A stretch of DNA of 64,000 bases from Bacteroidales bacterium (GTDB lineage Bacteria > Bacteroidota > Bacteroidia > Bacteroidales > WCHB1-69): NCBI GenBank assembly GCA_017962845.1, contig JAGCUN010000035.1, positions 124,001 to 188,000 on the forward strand. Reading direction: 5' to 3'. Every line of letters begins with the position of its first letter. Position 1 is the first letter of the stretch. This document shows positions 6,920 through 16,314 of the stretch, piece by piece. The notes under the pieces are model-generated. The model ran no database searches. It had not been told where the DNA came from and saw only the letters and a list, made by a program, of their open reading frames with translations. Made by a program: the position numbers and the translations under genes.

Positions 6920-8620
6920 TTATTTTTTGCTCACCTTGTAGGTGGTGGTGCCCTTGTCGGAGGTCACCTTCATGATGTACATGCCGCTGGCCAAACCTTC
7001 GAGTGAGAGGGTTCTCACATCGCCATATTCAGCTGCCACGCGCTGTCCCTCAAGGTTGAAGAGCTCAACCTGCTGGATGTTGGCAGTGCCCTGAATGTTG
7101 ACGAAGTTGGTGGCCGGGTTCGGGAAGATGAGCATGTCTTGGAAGGTCTCATCATCGATGTCAACGGTCTCAACAGAAATCATCACATTCAGCTCGGAAG
7201 AGAAGCTGGTACCGGTAGCATTGAAAAGCTGGGTGGTGCCATCGGCAGCGAAGATTCTGATATAACCACCGCTGATGCCGTCACCATAACTATCCTTCAC
7301 TTGCAGACGATAGCAACCCGGGCTGGGGAAGTTGAGGTCGAAAGTGTGTACGGTGCTGTTGGTGAAGCTGGATGACTGCTGAATCACATTGTTGTTCGGA
7401 CCATAAAGTTTGTAAGAGGTCTCGCTGGCATAGGTGTCGGTCTTGATCTTGAGCACCATCGGACCATCGCCGCTTACTACGCTTTTCTTGATGGTAAGAG
7501 AAGCCTCAGTGCTTTCAAATGCCTGGCCGTTGGCGTTCACAATCTTAGCTTTGATGACTTGGTTGGTGTTGGTGGCAACCGTGAGGGTGGGAAGCTCAAT
7601 GGAGGTGTTGTCCATGGAGGCGATGTTGCCCGTCCAGTCGTAGGTCATCGGGGTGCCGTTGGCCACGCTGTATTGGAAGGTGAGGGCGGTGATCGCATCA
7701 GAACCCACGTTGGTGACATTAACGTTCACTCTGGCATCAGTGCTGCAATCCTGCACTTCAATATTGGTGAGGCCGTCAATACGCGGGTTGAGAGTGGGCA
7801 TGTTGATGTTTTCGATCTCCACTTCGCAACCGGTGAGAATCTCCTGCTGGCCTTGGGCTACGAAAGCAACAAAGTGCAGGTCTTCCAATTTGGCAGCGAT
7901 GGCATTCGGTGAACCGAGGCTGGCGGGGATAGTGTAGCTGTAAGTCTTCTCCACAAACGAACCCTGAGTAGTGGTGGTGACATCCTCACCCCACTGGCCC
8001 GTGATCAAGTGACGGAGCATGTGCATGTGGCGGTATTGGCTACCCACCTGCTGTGCCGGGTTGTAGCTGGCACCACTCTGACTGCCAATCACATTGTCCT
8101 GGATGATAGCCACATTTAACTTGTTGGTGCTGTTGGCCTCGTTAGCGGTGTAATACAACTGAACGGTGATGTTGAGCTCACGGGTGGTCCAGTCCAAGGT
8201 GCCGCGGGCAGCGATGTTGACAGGAGAGGTCTGATTCAAAATAGTGTTAGAGGCACTTGCCCACTGGCCTCTGTTCAAATCAGTAACGGAGCCACTGAAA
8301 ACGTGGCGGTTGACCGTTCCTGCAGGATAGCCGGTCAGTCCGGTCTGGTTAGCTAAAGCGTTACCCCACTGGGTGGTGTAGGTGTTGGCTGCGTAAGAAC
8401 CGGCATGTACATTGATGACGAACACGCGGCCAGGATGTGCGGCGGCAATTTCATTGGCGATACGATGACCATCAGGACAATAGCCGCAGTTGATACCAGT
8501 GTACTCCTCAAGAACTACATTCTTGTTGGAAACCTCCGTGGAGACGAACTGCTCGCCCTGTGCCATCACTGTGAAAACTGACAGGAAAGCCAGAACTACA
8601 AGGGATAAAATTTTTTTCAT
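6920..8620 (-). CDS. Omp28-related protein with T9SS type A sorting domain
   Basis: Secreted protein of 566 residues. A signal peptide (MKKILSLVVLAFLSVFTVMAQ) precedes an Omp28/thioredoxin-like region whose GINCGYCPDGH holds a CxxC pair (about residues 45-48), then beta-rich domains. The last 75 residues (MLIFPNPATNFVNIQG, VELFNLEGQRV, LEGLASGMYIMKV, ending YKVSKK) form a T9SS type A C-terminal domain, so the protein should cross the outer membrane through the T9SS and be anchored or released. A redox or peptide-binding role is possible. It is a single transcription unit between a -7 box at 8665 and the terminator at 6857. Confidence 0.85.
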   Translation of the reverse strand: MKKILSLVVLAFLSVFTVMAQGEQFVSTEVSNKNVVLEEYTGINCGYCPDGHRIANEIAAAHPGRVFVINVHAGSYAANTYTTQWGNALANQTGLTGYPAGTVNRHVFSGSVTDLNRGQWASASNTILNQTSPVNIAARGTLDWTTRELNITVQLYYTANEANSTNKLNVAIIQDNVIGSQSGASYNPAQQVGSQYRHMHMLRHLITGQWGEDVTTTTQGSFVEKTYSYTIPASLGSPNAIAAKLEDLHFVAFVAQGQQEILTGCEVEIENINMPTLNPRIDGLTNIEVQDCSTDARVNVNVTNVGSDAITALTFQYSVANGTPMTYDWTGNIASMDNTSIELPTLTVATNTNQVIKAKIVNANGQAFESTEASLTIKKSVVSGDGPMVLKIKTDTYASETSYKLYGPNNNVIQQSSSFTNSTVHTFDLNFPSPGCYRLQVKDSYGDGISGGYIRIFAADGTTQLFNATGTSFSSELNVMISVETVDIDDETFQDMLIFPNPATNFVNIQGTANIQQVELFNLEGQRVAAEYGDVRTLSLEGLASGMYIMKVTSDKGTTTYKVSKK

Positions 8621-8664
8621 AAATAGTTGATTTTGGTGAATGATAATGTTTCTTTTTGAAGCTG

Positions 8665-8672
8665 CAAAGGTA
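8665..8672 (-). promoter_or_regulatory. -7 box (TACCTTTG) for the Omp28 gene
   Basis: On the minus strand TACCTTTG matches TAnnTTTG and lies about 45 bases before the start codon at 8620. No well-spaced -33 element. Confidence 0.5.
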
Positions 8673-8743
8673 GAAAAAAGTTATCAATTATTTTCTGTTT
8701 ATAAAAAATTTTTTATCAGAATATTTATCCATAAAATCCATTA

Positions 8744-8751
8744 TAACTTTG
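8744..8751 (+). promoter_or_regulatory. -7 box (TAACTTTG) that decides the start of the barrel gene
   Basis: TAACTTTG ends two bases before an in-frame ATG at 8753. Transcription would begin around 8757, so that ATG cannot be in the mRNA, and the ATG at 8774 is the likely start. Confidence 0.6.
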
Positions 8752-8773
8752 CATGAATCTAAAATCTATTGTT

Positions 8774-9307
8774 ATGAAAAGAAAAGTTTTGATTATTAGC
8801 TTGTTAGCTTTGTTCTCCTGCACGGTTTCTATGGCTCAGGTTCGCAGCGATGTCGCCCCGTACAACAATGCCATCGGTGGTACCATCGGTTTTATGAATG
8901 GTGCTTCCTTCAAAACCTTCCCCACCAACCATTTCGGCATCCAGCTCGACTTGGGCTACCGCTTCATTCTTGACTATGAGTATAATGCAGTGCCAATAGT
9001 GCTTACCTTCAACCCCAATTTTATGTATGAGGCAGCCTGCGGCAACGGCTTCTACTGGTTCATCGGTGGCGGTTTTAATATTGGTGGCACACTGCCCCAC
9101 CCGCATCGTGATGGTCGATATCATCATGCTAATTTCGTATTTGGCGTGAACGCATTTGGTGGAGCGGAGTACAAATTTGCCAACATCCCGCTGGCTCTCC
9201 AGGTGGATGCCCGCCCCGGTTTCTTCCTCTTTGCTAACAGCTACCATGACGCTTTTCCGCTGTTCGACTACAACTTCTTCAACGTCTCCGCACGCTATAC
9301 GTTTTAG
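8774..9307 (+). CDS. Small outer-membrane beta-barrel protein
   Basis: A 177-residue protein with a signal peptide (MKRKVLIISLLALFSCTVSMAQ) and about eight amphipathic strands, ending in ...NVSARYTF with the C-terminal Phe typical of barrel proteins recognised by BamA. Strand-like pieces include GGTIGFMNGASF, HFGIQLDLGYRF and GFYWFIGGGFNIGG. A short His-rich loop (HPHRDGRYHH) is notable and might bind metal. Family assignment beyond an OmpA/OmpX-like small barrel is not possible. The start at 8774 is set by the promoter just upstream. Confidence 0.75.
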   Translation: MKRKVLIISLLALFSCTVSMAQVRSDVAPYNNAIGGTIGFMNGASFKTFPTNHFGIQLDLGYRFILDYEYNAVPIVLTFNPNFMYEAACGNGFYWFIGGGFNIGGTLPHPHRDGRYHHANFVFGVNAFGGAEYKFANIPLALQVDARPGFFLFANSYHDAFPLFDYNFFNVSARYTF

Positions 9308-9345
9308 TTTGAACTAAAGATCACGCGGTTTATCGCACATTTTTC

Positions 9346-10185
9346 ATGAAAAATAACTACCATACCCACTCCACCTTCTGCGACGGCAAGGAGCCTATCG
9401 ACCTTTTTGTGCAGCGCGCCTCCCAGCTCCACTACAACCAGCTCGGCTTCTCCTCCCACGCGCCCGTCCCCTTCGAGAACGATTTTGGCATCCACGAGGA
9501 GGCTATCCCCGAGTATACTGCCACCATACATGCCCTTCAATCGCAATATCCTGATTTGCAGTTGTTCTGTGGTCTCGAATGCGACTTCATCCCTGGAATG
9601 ACCAAGCCTTTCTCCTATTTCAAAAATACTTTTCACCTCGACTATATCATCGGCGGCGTGCATCTGGTTCGCCAGCCCCACAGCGACCATATCTGGTTCA
9701 TCGATGGCTCCAAACGGGAAATCTATGATTTTGGCTTGGCAGAATATTTTGGGGGTGATGTCCGAAAAGCTGTCACCACTTTCTGGGAACAGAGTTTTGA
9801 AATGATTGAAACTCAGCAGTTTGATATTATTGCTCATTTCGATAAAATCAAGATGCACAACCAAAAACGTTTTTTTACCGAAGAGGAGGATTGGTACACG
9901 AAACTGGCCGACCACTGCATCGAACTTATCCGCCAAAAGCACTTGATCGTCGAAATCAACACTCGCGGCATCTACAAAGGCCGCTGTCCCGACTACTATC
10001 CCTCCGATTATCTTTTGAAACAGGTGGCCCACTACCATATTCCTGTCGTGGTGAGTACCGATGCCCATAAGTCGGAGGAGTTGGCCTTAGGTCGTGATGA
10101 GGCGATTGAACATCTTAAAAGTTTAGGAATCAATTATTTAATGTATATCCACAATCATCAATGGGAAGAATATCCAATTATCTGA
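9346..10185 (+). CDS. PHP-family phosphatase, histidinol-phosphatase like
   Basis: Cytoplasmic metal-dependent phosphatase of 279 residues with the PHP motifs in order: HTHSTFCDGK near the start, GLECDF around residue 80, IAHFDK in the middle and STDAHKSEEL near the end. These supply the ligands of a trinuclear metal site. The family includes HisK histidinol-phosphate phosphatase of histidine synthesis, the usual annotation; other phosphoester substrates are possible and no his genes are nearby. The following peptidase gene starts 25 bases before this stop codon, which suggests translational coupling. Confidence 0.83.
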   Translation: MKNNYHTHSTFCDGKEPIDLFVQRASQLHYNQLGFSSHAPVPFENDFGIHEEAIPEYTATIHALQSQYPDLQLFCGLECDFIPGMTKPFSYFKNTFHLDYIIGGVHLVRQPHSDHIWFIDGSKREIYDFGLAEYFGGDVRKAVTTFWEQSFEMIETQQFDIIAHFDKIKMHNQKRFFTEEEDWYTKLADHCIELIRQKHLIVEINTRGIYKGRCPDYYPSDYLLKQVAHYHIPVVVSTDAHKSEELALGRDEAIEHLKSLGINYLMYIHNHQWEEYPII

Positions 10186-11474
10186 TACTGTTGGTTGCTC
10201 TGTTTTTTATGGGAGCAACGGCCAATGGACAAGATTCTAATTATGTGCGCACTTGCATTGCCACGCTCGCTGGCGATGACTGCTGGGGTAGGGGAGGTTG
10301 CCACGACGGTGAGCAAAAAGCCGCCGATTTTATCCGTGAACAGCTTCGCCAAACGGGTGCGCAACCCTTAACTTCCGATGGCTTCCAACATTATGAATTT
10401 CAATCGCATAAGATGGAAGGAAGTGTGGAAATGTCTATCGATGGGAAGCGGCTCAGCCCATTTTGGGACTATCGCATTTCTCCCTATTCTGCCTCTACCT
10501 CCATCAAAGATGCCCCTGTAGTGGTGATGGATGCCTCTCTGTTTTTCGACCCTCGCAAGCTGCTCAAATTCTACGACCGTTATGCCTCACTGATTCGGAG
10601 TGGTTTTGTCTATATGGATGCCGTGCAATGGAAAGACAAGAAATTGGAGGCCGATGACGTGCGCAAACTGATTCGCGCGTTCGATTTCGATGGCTCTCTC
10701 GGCTGTAAGGGCTTCCTGATTGGTGTGGATGAGCTGCCTGTGTGGGGCCTCAGCTTTTGTGACCAGAACTCGGATCATGCGGTCATCTACGTCAAGCGTT
10801 CCCTTTTTAAGCATAAAGTGAATGGAGTGTCTGTGGATTTTAATAATGATTTCTATACGCATAAAACTCAGAATGTCTGTTATAAAATCGAAGGTTCACA
10901 ATATCCTGATTCACTGATTGTTTTTACTGCCCACTACGACCATTTGGGCTGCATGGGCGACTCGGTGATCTTCCACGGCGCGCACGACAACGCTTCCGGA
11001 ACATCGGCGGTGATGGATTTCGCCCGTCATTTTTCACAAAATAGACCTCCCTATACGGTTGTCTTTTTGCTGTTTAGTGGTGAGGAAAGCGGTTTGAGAG
11101 GATCTCGGTATTTTGTTGAAAATTCGCTTATCGATTTCGACAAGGTGAAACTGGTGCTGAATTTGGATATGTTTTGTGGAGGTGATGAAGGGTTTACGGT
11201 GGTGAATAGCGATGGGGAAAACACAAAGTGGTTTTACGACAATCTGGTGCGTATCAACGATGAGCAGCATCTGGTATCGCAGGTGAAGCCGCGCAGCAAT
11301 GCCGCCAATAGCGACCACTATTTCTTCTCGCAGAAATGCCCGGCCATCTTCATCTATACGATGGGCGGAAGATATGGCGGCTACCATCATTTCACCGACA
11401 CTTGCGACAGCTGCGGTTTGGAGAACTACAACCGCATCTTCTCGCTGATTTTGCAGGCGTTGGAACTTCAATAG
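10161..11474 (+). CDS. Exported M28-family zinc aminopeptidase
   Basis: A 437-residue exported protein with a signal peptide (MGRISNYLILLVALFFMGATANGQ). After an N-terminal region the M28 motifs appear in order: TAHYDHLG, HGAHDNASG, SGEESGLRGS, LNLDM and YHHFTDT. They provide both zinc sites and the catalytic Glu of an aminopeptidase/glutamate carboxypeptidase fold. It probably cleaves N-terminal residues from peptides in the periplasm or at the surface. The start overlaps the PHP gene by 25 bases and the esterase gene follows, so the three are likely one operon. There is no T9SS domain. Confidence 0.87.
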   Translation: MGRISNYLILLVALFFMGATANGQDSNYVRTCIATLAGDDCWGRGGCHDGEQKAADFIREQLRQTGAQPLTSDGFQHYEFQSHKMEGSVEMSIDGKRLSPFWDYRISPYSASTSIKDAPVVVMDASLFFDPRKLLKFYDRYASLIRSGFVYMDAVQWKDKKLEADDVRKLIRAFDFDGSLGCKGFLIGVDELPVWGLSFCDQNSDHAVIYVKRSLFKHKVNGVSVDFNNDFYTHKTQNVCYKIEGSQYPDSLIVFTAHYDHLGCMGDSVIFHGAHDNASGTSAVMDFARHFSQNRPPYTVVFLLFSGEESGLRGSRYFVENSLIDFDKVKLVLNLDMFCGGDEGFTVVNSDGENTKWFYDNLVRINDEQHLVSQVKPRSNAANSDHYFFSQKCPAIFIYTMGGRYGGYHHFTDTCDSCGLENYNRIFSLILQALELQ

Positions 11475-11512
11475 CCATGTTCAGACGATTTAACTATCTG
11501 AAAGGGGAAAGG

Positions 11513-12556
11513 ATGAAGGATCAGATTTTTTCTATTGTAAAGAAGTCGATTTCGGTAGCAGTATGTCTGTTGCTGTTCGCTTCCGATAGTCTTCATTCGC
11601 AAGAAGCGCAGGATTCTGATGCACGTTTTGTTGTGAGGCTTAGGGTCCCCTACTGCACGGTGATGGCGAATGGGAAAGAGCGTACGACCACATTGCGTTC
11701 TACAGAACGACCTCCGCGTGGAGTGGTGAAGACCAAGGGTAAAGAGCATCAGCAGCAACTATTATTTGATTTTTACGAACGAGAAGACACGGTCAGCATG
11801 CCGCGTCCTTTGGTCATCACTCTGTTTGGGGGTGGTTTTGTGTTAGGCTCACGTGTCCATGAGGATGTGAGGGCTTGGTGCAATCGTTTTGCAGAGGAGG
11901 GCTATTTGGCGGCTGCCATCGACTATCGGGTGATGCCGCCCGGCAAGTTCTCATCGAAAAATCTGATTCGCACTGGTTTCATGGCGGCGCAGGATGTGAG
12001 TGCTGCGGTACGTTATTTCAAGGCCAATGCCGACAAGTATCACATTGACACCAACCGAATTTTTCTGCTGGGGCAGTCGGCAGGTGCAGTTGCCATCATT
12101 CATGCGCTTTATATGGATGAAAATCAGCGTCCTGAAGCGACCTTTGCCGCGCCCGAGTTATCGCCGCTCCACTCCACAGGTACCGATTCTGCCATGACGC
12201 GCTCTTTCAGCGTGGCAGGCGCTGTGCTGTTGTGGGGGGCTATCTTTAATCCGGATATGATTGATGAGGATGAGACCACGCCTATCTGTATGATTCATGG
12301 CACGCACGACAGAATCTTGCCCATTGAGGAGGGACATGCCTTTTCCATGCCGCATCTTCCCTACGTATATGGTTCGCAGCGTATGGCAGAACGGCTGCAA
12401 AGTCTGGGCATTCATTCATACGAGCTGCATGTTTTCGACAAAAAGCCGCATGCTTTCTATTTCAGAGATCTTTATATGTATCATCTGAAGCAGAAGGAAT
12501 TTGACGAATGTTTCCAAATCGTCTTAGATTTTATTCAAAAGAATAGTAAGAATTAA
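11513..12556 (+). CDS. Exported alpha/beta-hydrolase (esterase)
   Basis: An exported carboxylesterase-type hydrolase of about 347 residues. FGGGFVLGS forms the oxyanion hole, GQSAGAVA carries the nucleophile Ser, HGTHDRILP the Asp and KPHAFYF the His, so the triad is complete. The start at 11513 is chosen because a purine-rich AAAGGGGAAAGG lies directly upstream and MKDQIFSIVKKSISVAVCLLLF opens the signal peptide; 11477 is an alternative 12 codons earlier. It follows the M28 peptidase by 38 bases and ends at a shared terminator. Substrate unknown. Confidence 0.82.
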   Translation: MKDQIFSIVKKSISVAVCLLLFASDSLHSQEAQDSDARFVVRLRVPYCTVMANGKERTTTLRSTERPPRGVVKTKGKEHQQQLLFDFYEREDTVSMPRPLVITLFGGGFVLGSRVHEDVRAWCNRFAEEGYLAAAIDYRVMPPGKFSSKNLIRTGFMAAQDVSAAVRYFKANADKYHIDTNRIFLLGQSAGAVAIIHALYMDENQRPEATFAAPELSPLHSTGTDSAMTRSFSVAGAVLLWGAIFNPDMIDEDETTPICMIHGTHDRILPIEEGHAFSMPHLPYVYGSQRMAERLQSLGIHSYELHVFDKKPHAFYFRDLYMYHLKQKEFDECFQIVLDFIQKNSKN

Positions 12557-12580
12557 ATCTGTGATGAGTATGAAATAAGA

Positions 12581-12609
12581 AAGCCCGATCGAATGACCGG
12601 GCTTTTCTT
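12581..12609. terminator. Terminator between the esterase and gldN
   Basis: AAGCCCG (12581-12587) pairs with CGGGCTT (12598-12604), followed by TTTCTTTT on the plus strand. The two flanking genes converge, so it can serve both. Confidence 0.85.
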
Positions 12610-12636
12610 TTATGAAAAAGATTATTTGTTTTTAAT

Positions 12637-12668
12637 TTCAGTTCTCAGTTTTCAATTTTCAATTTGAA
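12637..12668. repeat. TTTTCAATTTTCAA-type low-complexity iteration, copy 1
   Basis: A run of imperfect 10-11 base units (TTCTCAG, TTTTCAA, TTTTCAA) directly after the gldN stop codon. A closely similar run sits directly after the CoA-transferase stop at 27043-27076, so it is probably a dispersed intergenic element of this genome. Confidence 0.5.
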
Positions 12669-13616
12669 CTAGAACTCCCAGAGGTCGTGTTCAAAGGAGC
12701 GGATCTTTTCGGTAATGCGTTCCGATTCGATACGCTGGTCGCGGGCATTGGCGATATACTCGTCAATCTGGCGGTTGTTGTACACGTTCTGTTCCTGATA
12801 GATGAAGCTGGAGAATTCGCGTTTCCAGGTCATCATATCGTCCAAGGAGAGACGCTGGGCGTTGTTCTTCGGGTTGTACATCTCCTGTTTTACCAGGTAG
12901 GGACGCAGCTCGTCGTACATGATGTAGCCGAGGCGTTTCCATGCTTTCACGGTCTGAACTTCTTCCTCTCCTTCTTCTTGGCCAGGGCCGGGAGCGCCGG
13001 CACCGCCTACCTCACGTTCCACCTGGAGCATGGGTTCGATTTCGAGGATGCGGACTTCGAGTACAGAACGTTTTTTGTCGAAGAACCAGATCTCCTTAAC
13101 ACGATACATCAGGATCTGGCTTGCCCGATAATTCTCCACGATCTCCTGTTGACCGATCACTTCGAAGGTCTCATCGTCCAACAAGTCGGTGACGTGGGTC
13201 TCGGAGAGGGAGGATCTTACGGCCTCGCGGTCTTTGTACATGGTGCAGAACTCGTCGGTATAGACGGGAAGAACTTCACCTTCTTTCTTTTCGGGATGAT
13301 CCACATCGATGGCGTCGAAGATGACTTGAGCCATGCTGCGCCAAGTGCCGCGGGTCTCCTGCGGGAAGTAAAGAGGGTGGTTCATCTTTTCGCGAAGGTC
13401 GATGGTTCTCCAGATGGTGTGATAGTACATCACATCGGCGTTGCGCTGATAGACGTAAGGCACCAATTCGGAGAAATCGCCTACTTCGGTCTGCTCCCAA
13501 GACAGTTCGAGGGGCTTGCGCACCGGCTGGTTCATGGTGCTACCCGTGGTGTCTTCCTGCGCGAACGCTGCGGTTGCGAGGCAGAGGGCCAATACAGACA
13601 AAACAATCTTTTTCAT
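12669..13616 (-). CDS. gldN: T9SS ring component GldN/PorN
   Basis: Periplasmic 315-residue subunit of the type IX secretion system, exported by a signal peptide (MKKIVLSVLALCLATAAFAQ). Recognisable family sequence includes YHTIWRTIDLREKMNHPLYFP and VKEIWFFDKKRSVLEVRI. GldN/PorN associates with the lipoprotein GldK/PorK to form the large periplasmic rings of the T9SS. A short Gly/Glu/Pro-rich insert (about residues 205-220) is a local peculiarity. It is last in the operon, 17 bases after gldM, and ends near a terminator. Confidence 0.93.
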   Translation of the reverse strand: MKKIVLSVLALCLATAAFAQEDTTGSTMNQPVRKPLELSWEQTEVGDFSELVPYVYQRNADVMYYHTIWRTIDLREKMNHPLYFPQETRGTWRSMAQVIFDAIDVDHPEKKEGEVLPVYTDEFCTMYKDREAVRSSLSETHVTDLLDDETFEVIGQQEIVENYRASQILMYRVKEIWFFDKKRSVLEVRILEIEPMLQVEREVGGAGAPGPGQEEGEEEVQTVKAWKRLGYIMYDELRPYLVKQEMYNPKNNAQRLSLDDMMTWKREFSSFIYQEQNVYNNRQIDEYIANARDQRIESERITEKIRSFEHDLWEF

Positions 13617-13633
13617 AACAGTATGTTTTTTAA

Positions 13634-15304
13634 TTATTTGATACGAACCGTGATGTCACGCGGCATGGTACGGGTTCCCAATTCAGGCTGCGAAATCTTG
13701 ATATTGGAGAACATGAACACGGTACCCACCGGTGCACTGTTGATTCTGTTGATGAGTTCGCTGGAGAATTTGGAGCCGCTGCAGTTGATGGTGCTGATGA
13801 TACCCTTTTCAATAACATCCACTGAATAGGAAACCACCGTCCATTTGAGGTCGAAGGCGAAGTCATCGCTCATCTTGGCAATCAGCACGGGGTTGGCGGT
13901 GAGCTCAGCTTTGGATTTCTTGCCGCCGAAGATGTTGGCACCGATCTGTGCATACGGATCCGGAACTTTCTTCACGCGGAAGGTCATCTTGGAGGAGCCT
14001 TCGGAGGTGGAGACGGTAGCCTCAACAGTTTTACCGATCATGCTGGTCGGAGGAACGACCTCTCTCTTGGCGCCGCTACCCAATATCTGGCAGCCCGGGA
14101 AGCTGACGGAGAGCTTGCTCGCGTCGGAACCACCTGCTGCGGTGATGGGGTTCTTCAAACCGGCATAGAGAACATTCATCTTGTCGGCAGAAATGGTGGC
14201 ACCACCCTTAGGAACTACTATATATTCATCTCTGAAGTGGTAGCATTCCACCTTACCGGTATTCTCGTTGCGTACTTTGATGTAGCCAGCAATCTTGTGT
14301 GTGCCCACACCGCCACCGGGGATGTCAATTTCAACACCCGTAGCAGGACCATCCACGTGGGTGGCGCTGCCTTCGTTGGCTTCGCTCAGGGAATCCACAC
14401 CGACCTGATAGTAAACGTCAAGTTTCTGATTCGGGTCGAAAGCGGCCACGATGACGGTGGTCTTGTAGTTGTCGCCAGAGAAGAGGATCTTGGATTCGGC
14501 CATGGAGTGACCGGCATATTCTGCGAAGGAGAGGTTGGCAGAACCTGCGGAGGCAATGATGTGGTTCAGCACAACAGCTTCTGCAGACTTCACCTCACTG
14601 ATCATCTTATTCAAAAGGATGACCTGACCGCCGGTAATCAGATGATAGAAGTTGTAGATCTCCCACGGCACTTCTTTGTCCTCGTGCTTAGAATAAATCA
14701 TGTCTGCCGGTTTCACACTGCTTAACTGCTTCTCAATGTTCGGGTCTCTCTTACCCTCTTCATTCTCAATGAATTTAAGCAATTGACTGTGGTACTCCGT
14801 CAATTTCTTTTTCAACTTGACAGCGTATTTGTCCGGATCTGGCTTGTCGCCTGTACCGATCATGAAGGTAGTCGGCTTGTCGAAGTTGTCTTTACCTTCA
14901 ATTTCAGATACGGGAACGCAAGGAATAGCACCGTTCTTGGCTTCTGCTTTGGCATTCTTTACACCGTCTGCATTTTCTCCATCAACTGCAATGGTCATTT
15001 CCCAACGCACGGTCTCAATAAATTTGACCATGTCTTTGGTCTTGGCCTGCAAGTCCTTAGCCTTTTCCTGGGCTTTCTTGATGGCTTCAGTTTGTTCCTC
15101 ACCCTGAATAGCATACAAGTTATCGTAGCGGTCTTTAAGAGCTACGGTTACGTTCTTATTAGATTGTAGCAGAGAATCATCCACGACGTCGAATGCATCG
15201 AGGATATCCTTGGAGACGTTCAATGCAAGCATTGCCGTGAGCACCAAGTACATCATACCGATCATCTGCTGGCGTGGTGTTTCTGGACAGTTTTTTGCAC
15301 CCAT
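13634..15304 (-). CDS. gldM: T9SS motor protein GldM/PorM
   Basis: Inner-membrane protein of 556 residues with a short N-terminus (MGAKNCPETPRQQMIGMMYL), one transmembrane helix (about residues 12-32) and a long periplasmic part of beta-rich domains. With GldL it forms the proton-driven motor that powers T9SS secretion, and in gliding species also movement. Family sequences include MIGMMYLVLTAMLALNVSKD and VVPKGGATISADKMNVLYAG. It lies between gldL (47 bases upstream) and gldN. Confidence 0.95.
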   Translation of the reverse strand: MGAKNCPETPRQQMIGMMYLVLTAMLALNVSKDILDAFDVVDDSLLQSNKNVTVALKDRYDNLYAIQGEEQTEAIKKAQEKAKDLQAKTKDMVKFIETVRWEMTIAVDGENADGVKNAKAEAKNGAIPCVPVSEIEGKDNFDKPTTFMIGTGDKPDPDKYAVKLKKKLTEYHSQLLKFIENEEGKRDPNIEKQLSSVKPADMIYSKHEDKEVPWEIYNFYHLITGGQVILLNKMISEVKSAEAVVLNHIIASAGSANLSFAEYAGHSMAESKILFSGDNYKTTVIVAAFDPNQKLDVYYQVGVDSLSEANEGSATHVDGPATGVEIDIPGGGVGTHKIAGYIKVRNENTGKVECYHFRDEYIVVPKGGATISADKMNVLYAGLKNPITAAGGSDASKLSVSFPGCQILGSGAKREVVPPTSMIGKTVEATVSTSEGSSKMTFRVKKVPDPYAQIGANIFGGKKSKAELTANPVLIAKMSDDFAFDLKWTVVSYSVDVIEKGIISTINCSGSKFSSELINRINSAPVGTVFMFSNIKISQPELGTRTMPRDITVRIK

Positions 15305-15351
15305 TTTCTTACAATTTTAAATTAATACTCCGTGAATAACTACATATTAAT

Positions 15352-16254
15352 TTATTTCTGTGCCGGGATGCTCATGGCTGCCACCATGTTACCATAGACG
15401 TTGCTGAGGCGAGATACGTTCTTGGTGAGTTTGTCGATCTCTTCCTTGTAGGTCTTGGTGTTGGCCAATGAATCGTTGAGGTTCTGTGCGTAGGTGTTGA
15501 TATTCTGTTCAACCAGTTTGTAGTTCTCCAGCATATCTTTCGAGTTCTTCATCTGAAGCTCGTACATAGAGTTGATGGAGGCGAGGTTCTGGTTGAGTTT
15601 CTTCAACTGGTCGTTATAGGCACCAGTATCACCCTGGATAGCCTTGGTGGTGTTTTCGTAGATGGCTGCGAGGTTGGACACGGCGGTAGAAGCCTTCTGT
15701 ACGTTCGTGAGGTATTCATCCGACACGGTTGAATCCTTCTGAAGGGCAGCGGCGGTCTTGTCATACTGGAGGGAGAGGTTACGGACAGATTCGGCAGCCT
15801 TGCTCATGTTGGCGGCGTAAGCGTCGGTAACGGTGGCAGCGTCGGCCAGGCCGGAGATCTTCTTGGCATTGTCAGCGAGGTTGCGCATGCCGGTAGCCAA
15901 GCTCTCGATGAGTTCTGGACCTACTTTTGCCTCGGTCAGCATCTTGTCGAGCTGCTGGGTCGGAGTTCCGCTCGGAGCACCTTTCTTCTTGGAGGTCGGG
16001 GTTTCGATTTCGTCGCCAGCGGCTAATTCAGGATAAACCAATGCCCAATTGTATTCTACGTGCAGCGGTTCGAATGCTGACATGAAGAAGATGATAGCTT
16101 CAGTACCCATACCTGCCAAAAGCATGATACCAGCACCAGGATAGTGCATAATTTTGAACAATGCACCCAAGATGACGACTGATGCGCCCCATCCGTACAA
16201 TTTGGCCATAAAGTTTTTATAGCCCTTGCTTCTTACTAATTTGTCTAAACCCAT
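15352..16254 (-). CDS. gldL: T9SS motor protein GldL/PorL
   Basis: Inner-membrane protein of 300 residues with two N-terminal helices (about 20-38 and 42-62), including YGWGASVVILGALFKIMHY and GMGTEAIIFFMSAFEP; the Glu in GTEAIIF is conserved in the proton channel. The rest is a long cytosolic helical tail with coiled-coil character. It pairs with GldM to form the T9SS rotary motor. A low-complexity linker (TSKKKGAPSGTPTQQ) separates the membrane part from the tail. Confidence 0.94.
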   Translation of the reverse strand: MGLDKLVRSKGYKNFMAKLYGWGASVVILGALFKIMHYPGAGIMLLAGMGTEAIIFFMSAFEPLHVEYNWALVYPELAAGDEIETPTSKKKGAPSGTPTQQLDKMLTEAKVGPELIESLATGMRNLADNAKKISGLADAATVTDAYAANMSKAAESVRNLSLQYDKTAAALQKDSTVSDEYLTNVQKASTAVSNLAAIYENTTKAIQGDTGAYNDQLKKLNQNLASINSMYELQMKNSKDMLENYKLVEQNINTYAQNLNDSLANTKTYKEEIDKLTKNVSRLSNVYGNMVAAMSIPAQK

Positions 16255-16314
16255 AGTAATAAAAATTTAATTGGTTAATGATTTGATTGATTGTGTTTGA
16301 TTATTTTCTGAAGA

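Noticed and set aside
12687..13829. Long open frame of 380 codons on the plus strand
   Set aside because: Spans gldN and the end of gldM in antisense; both are well-supported genes.
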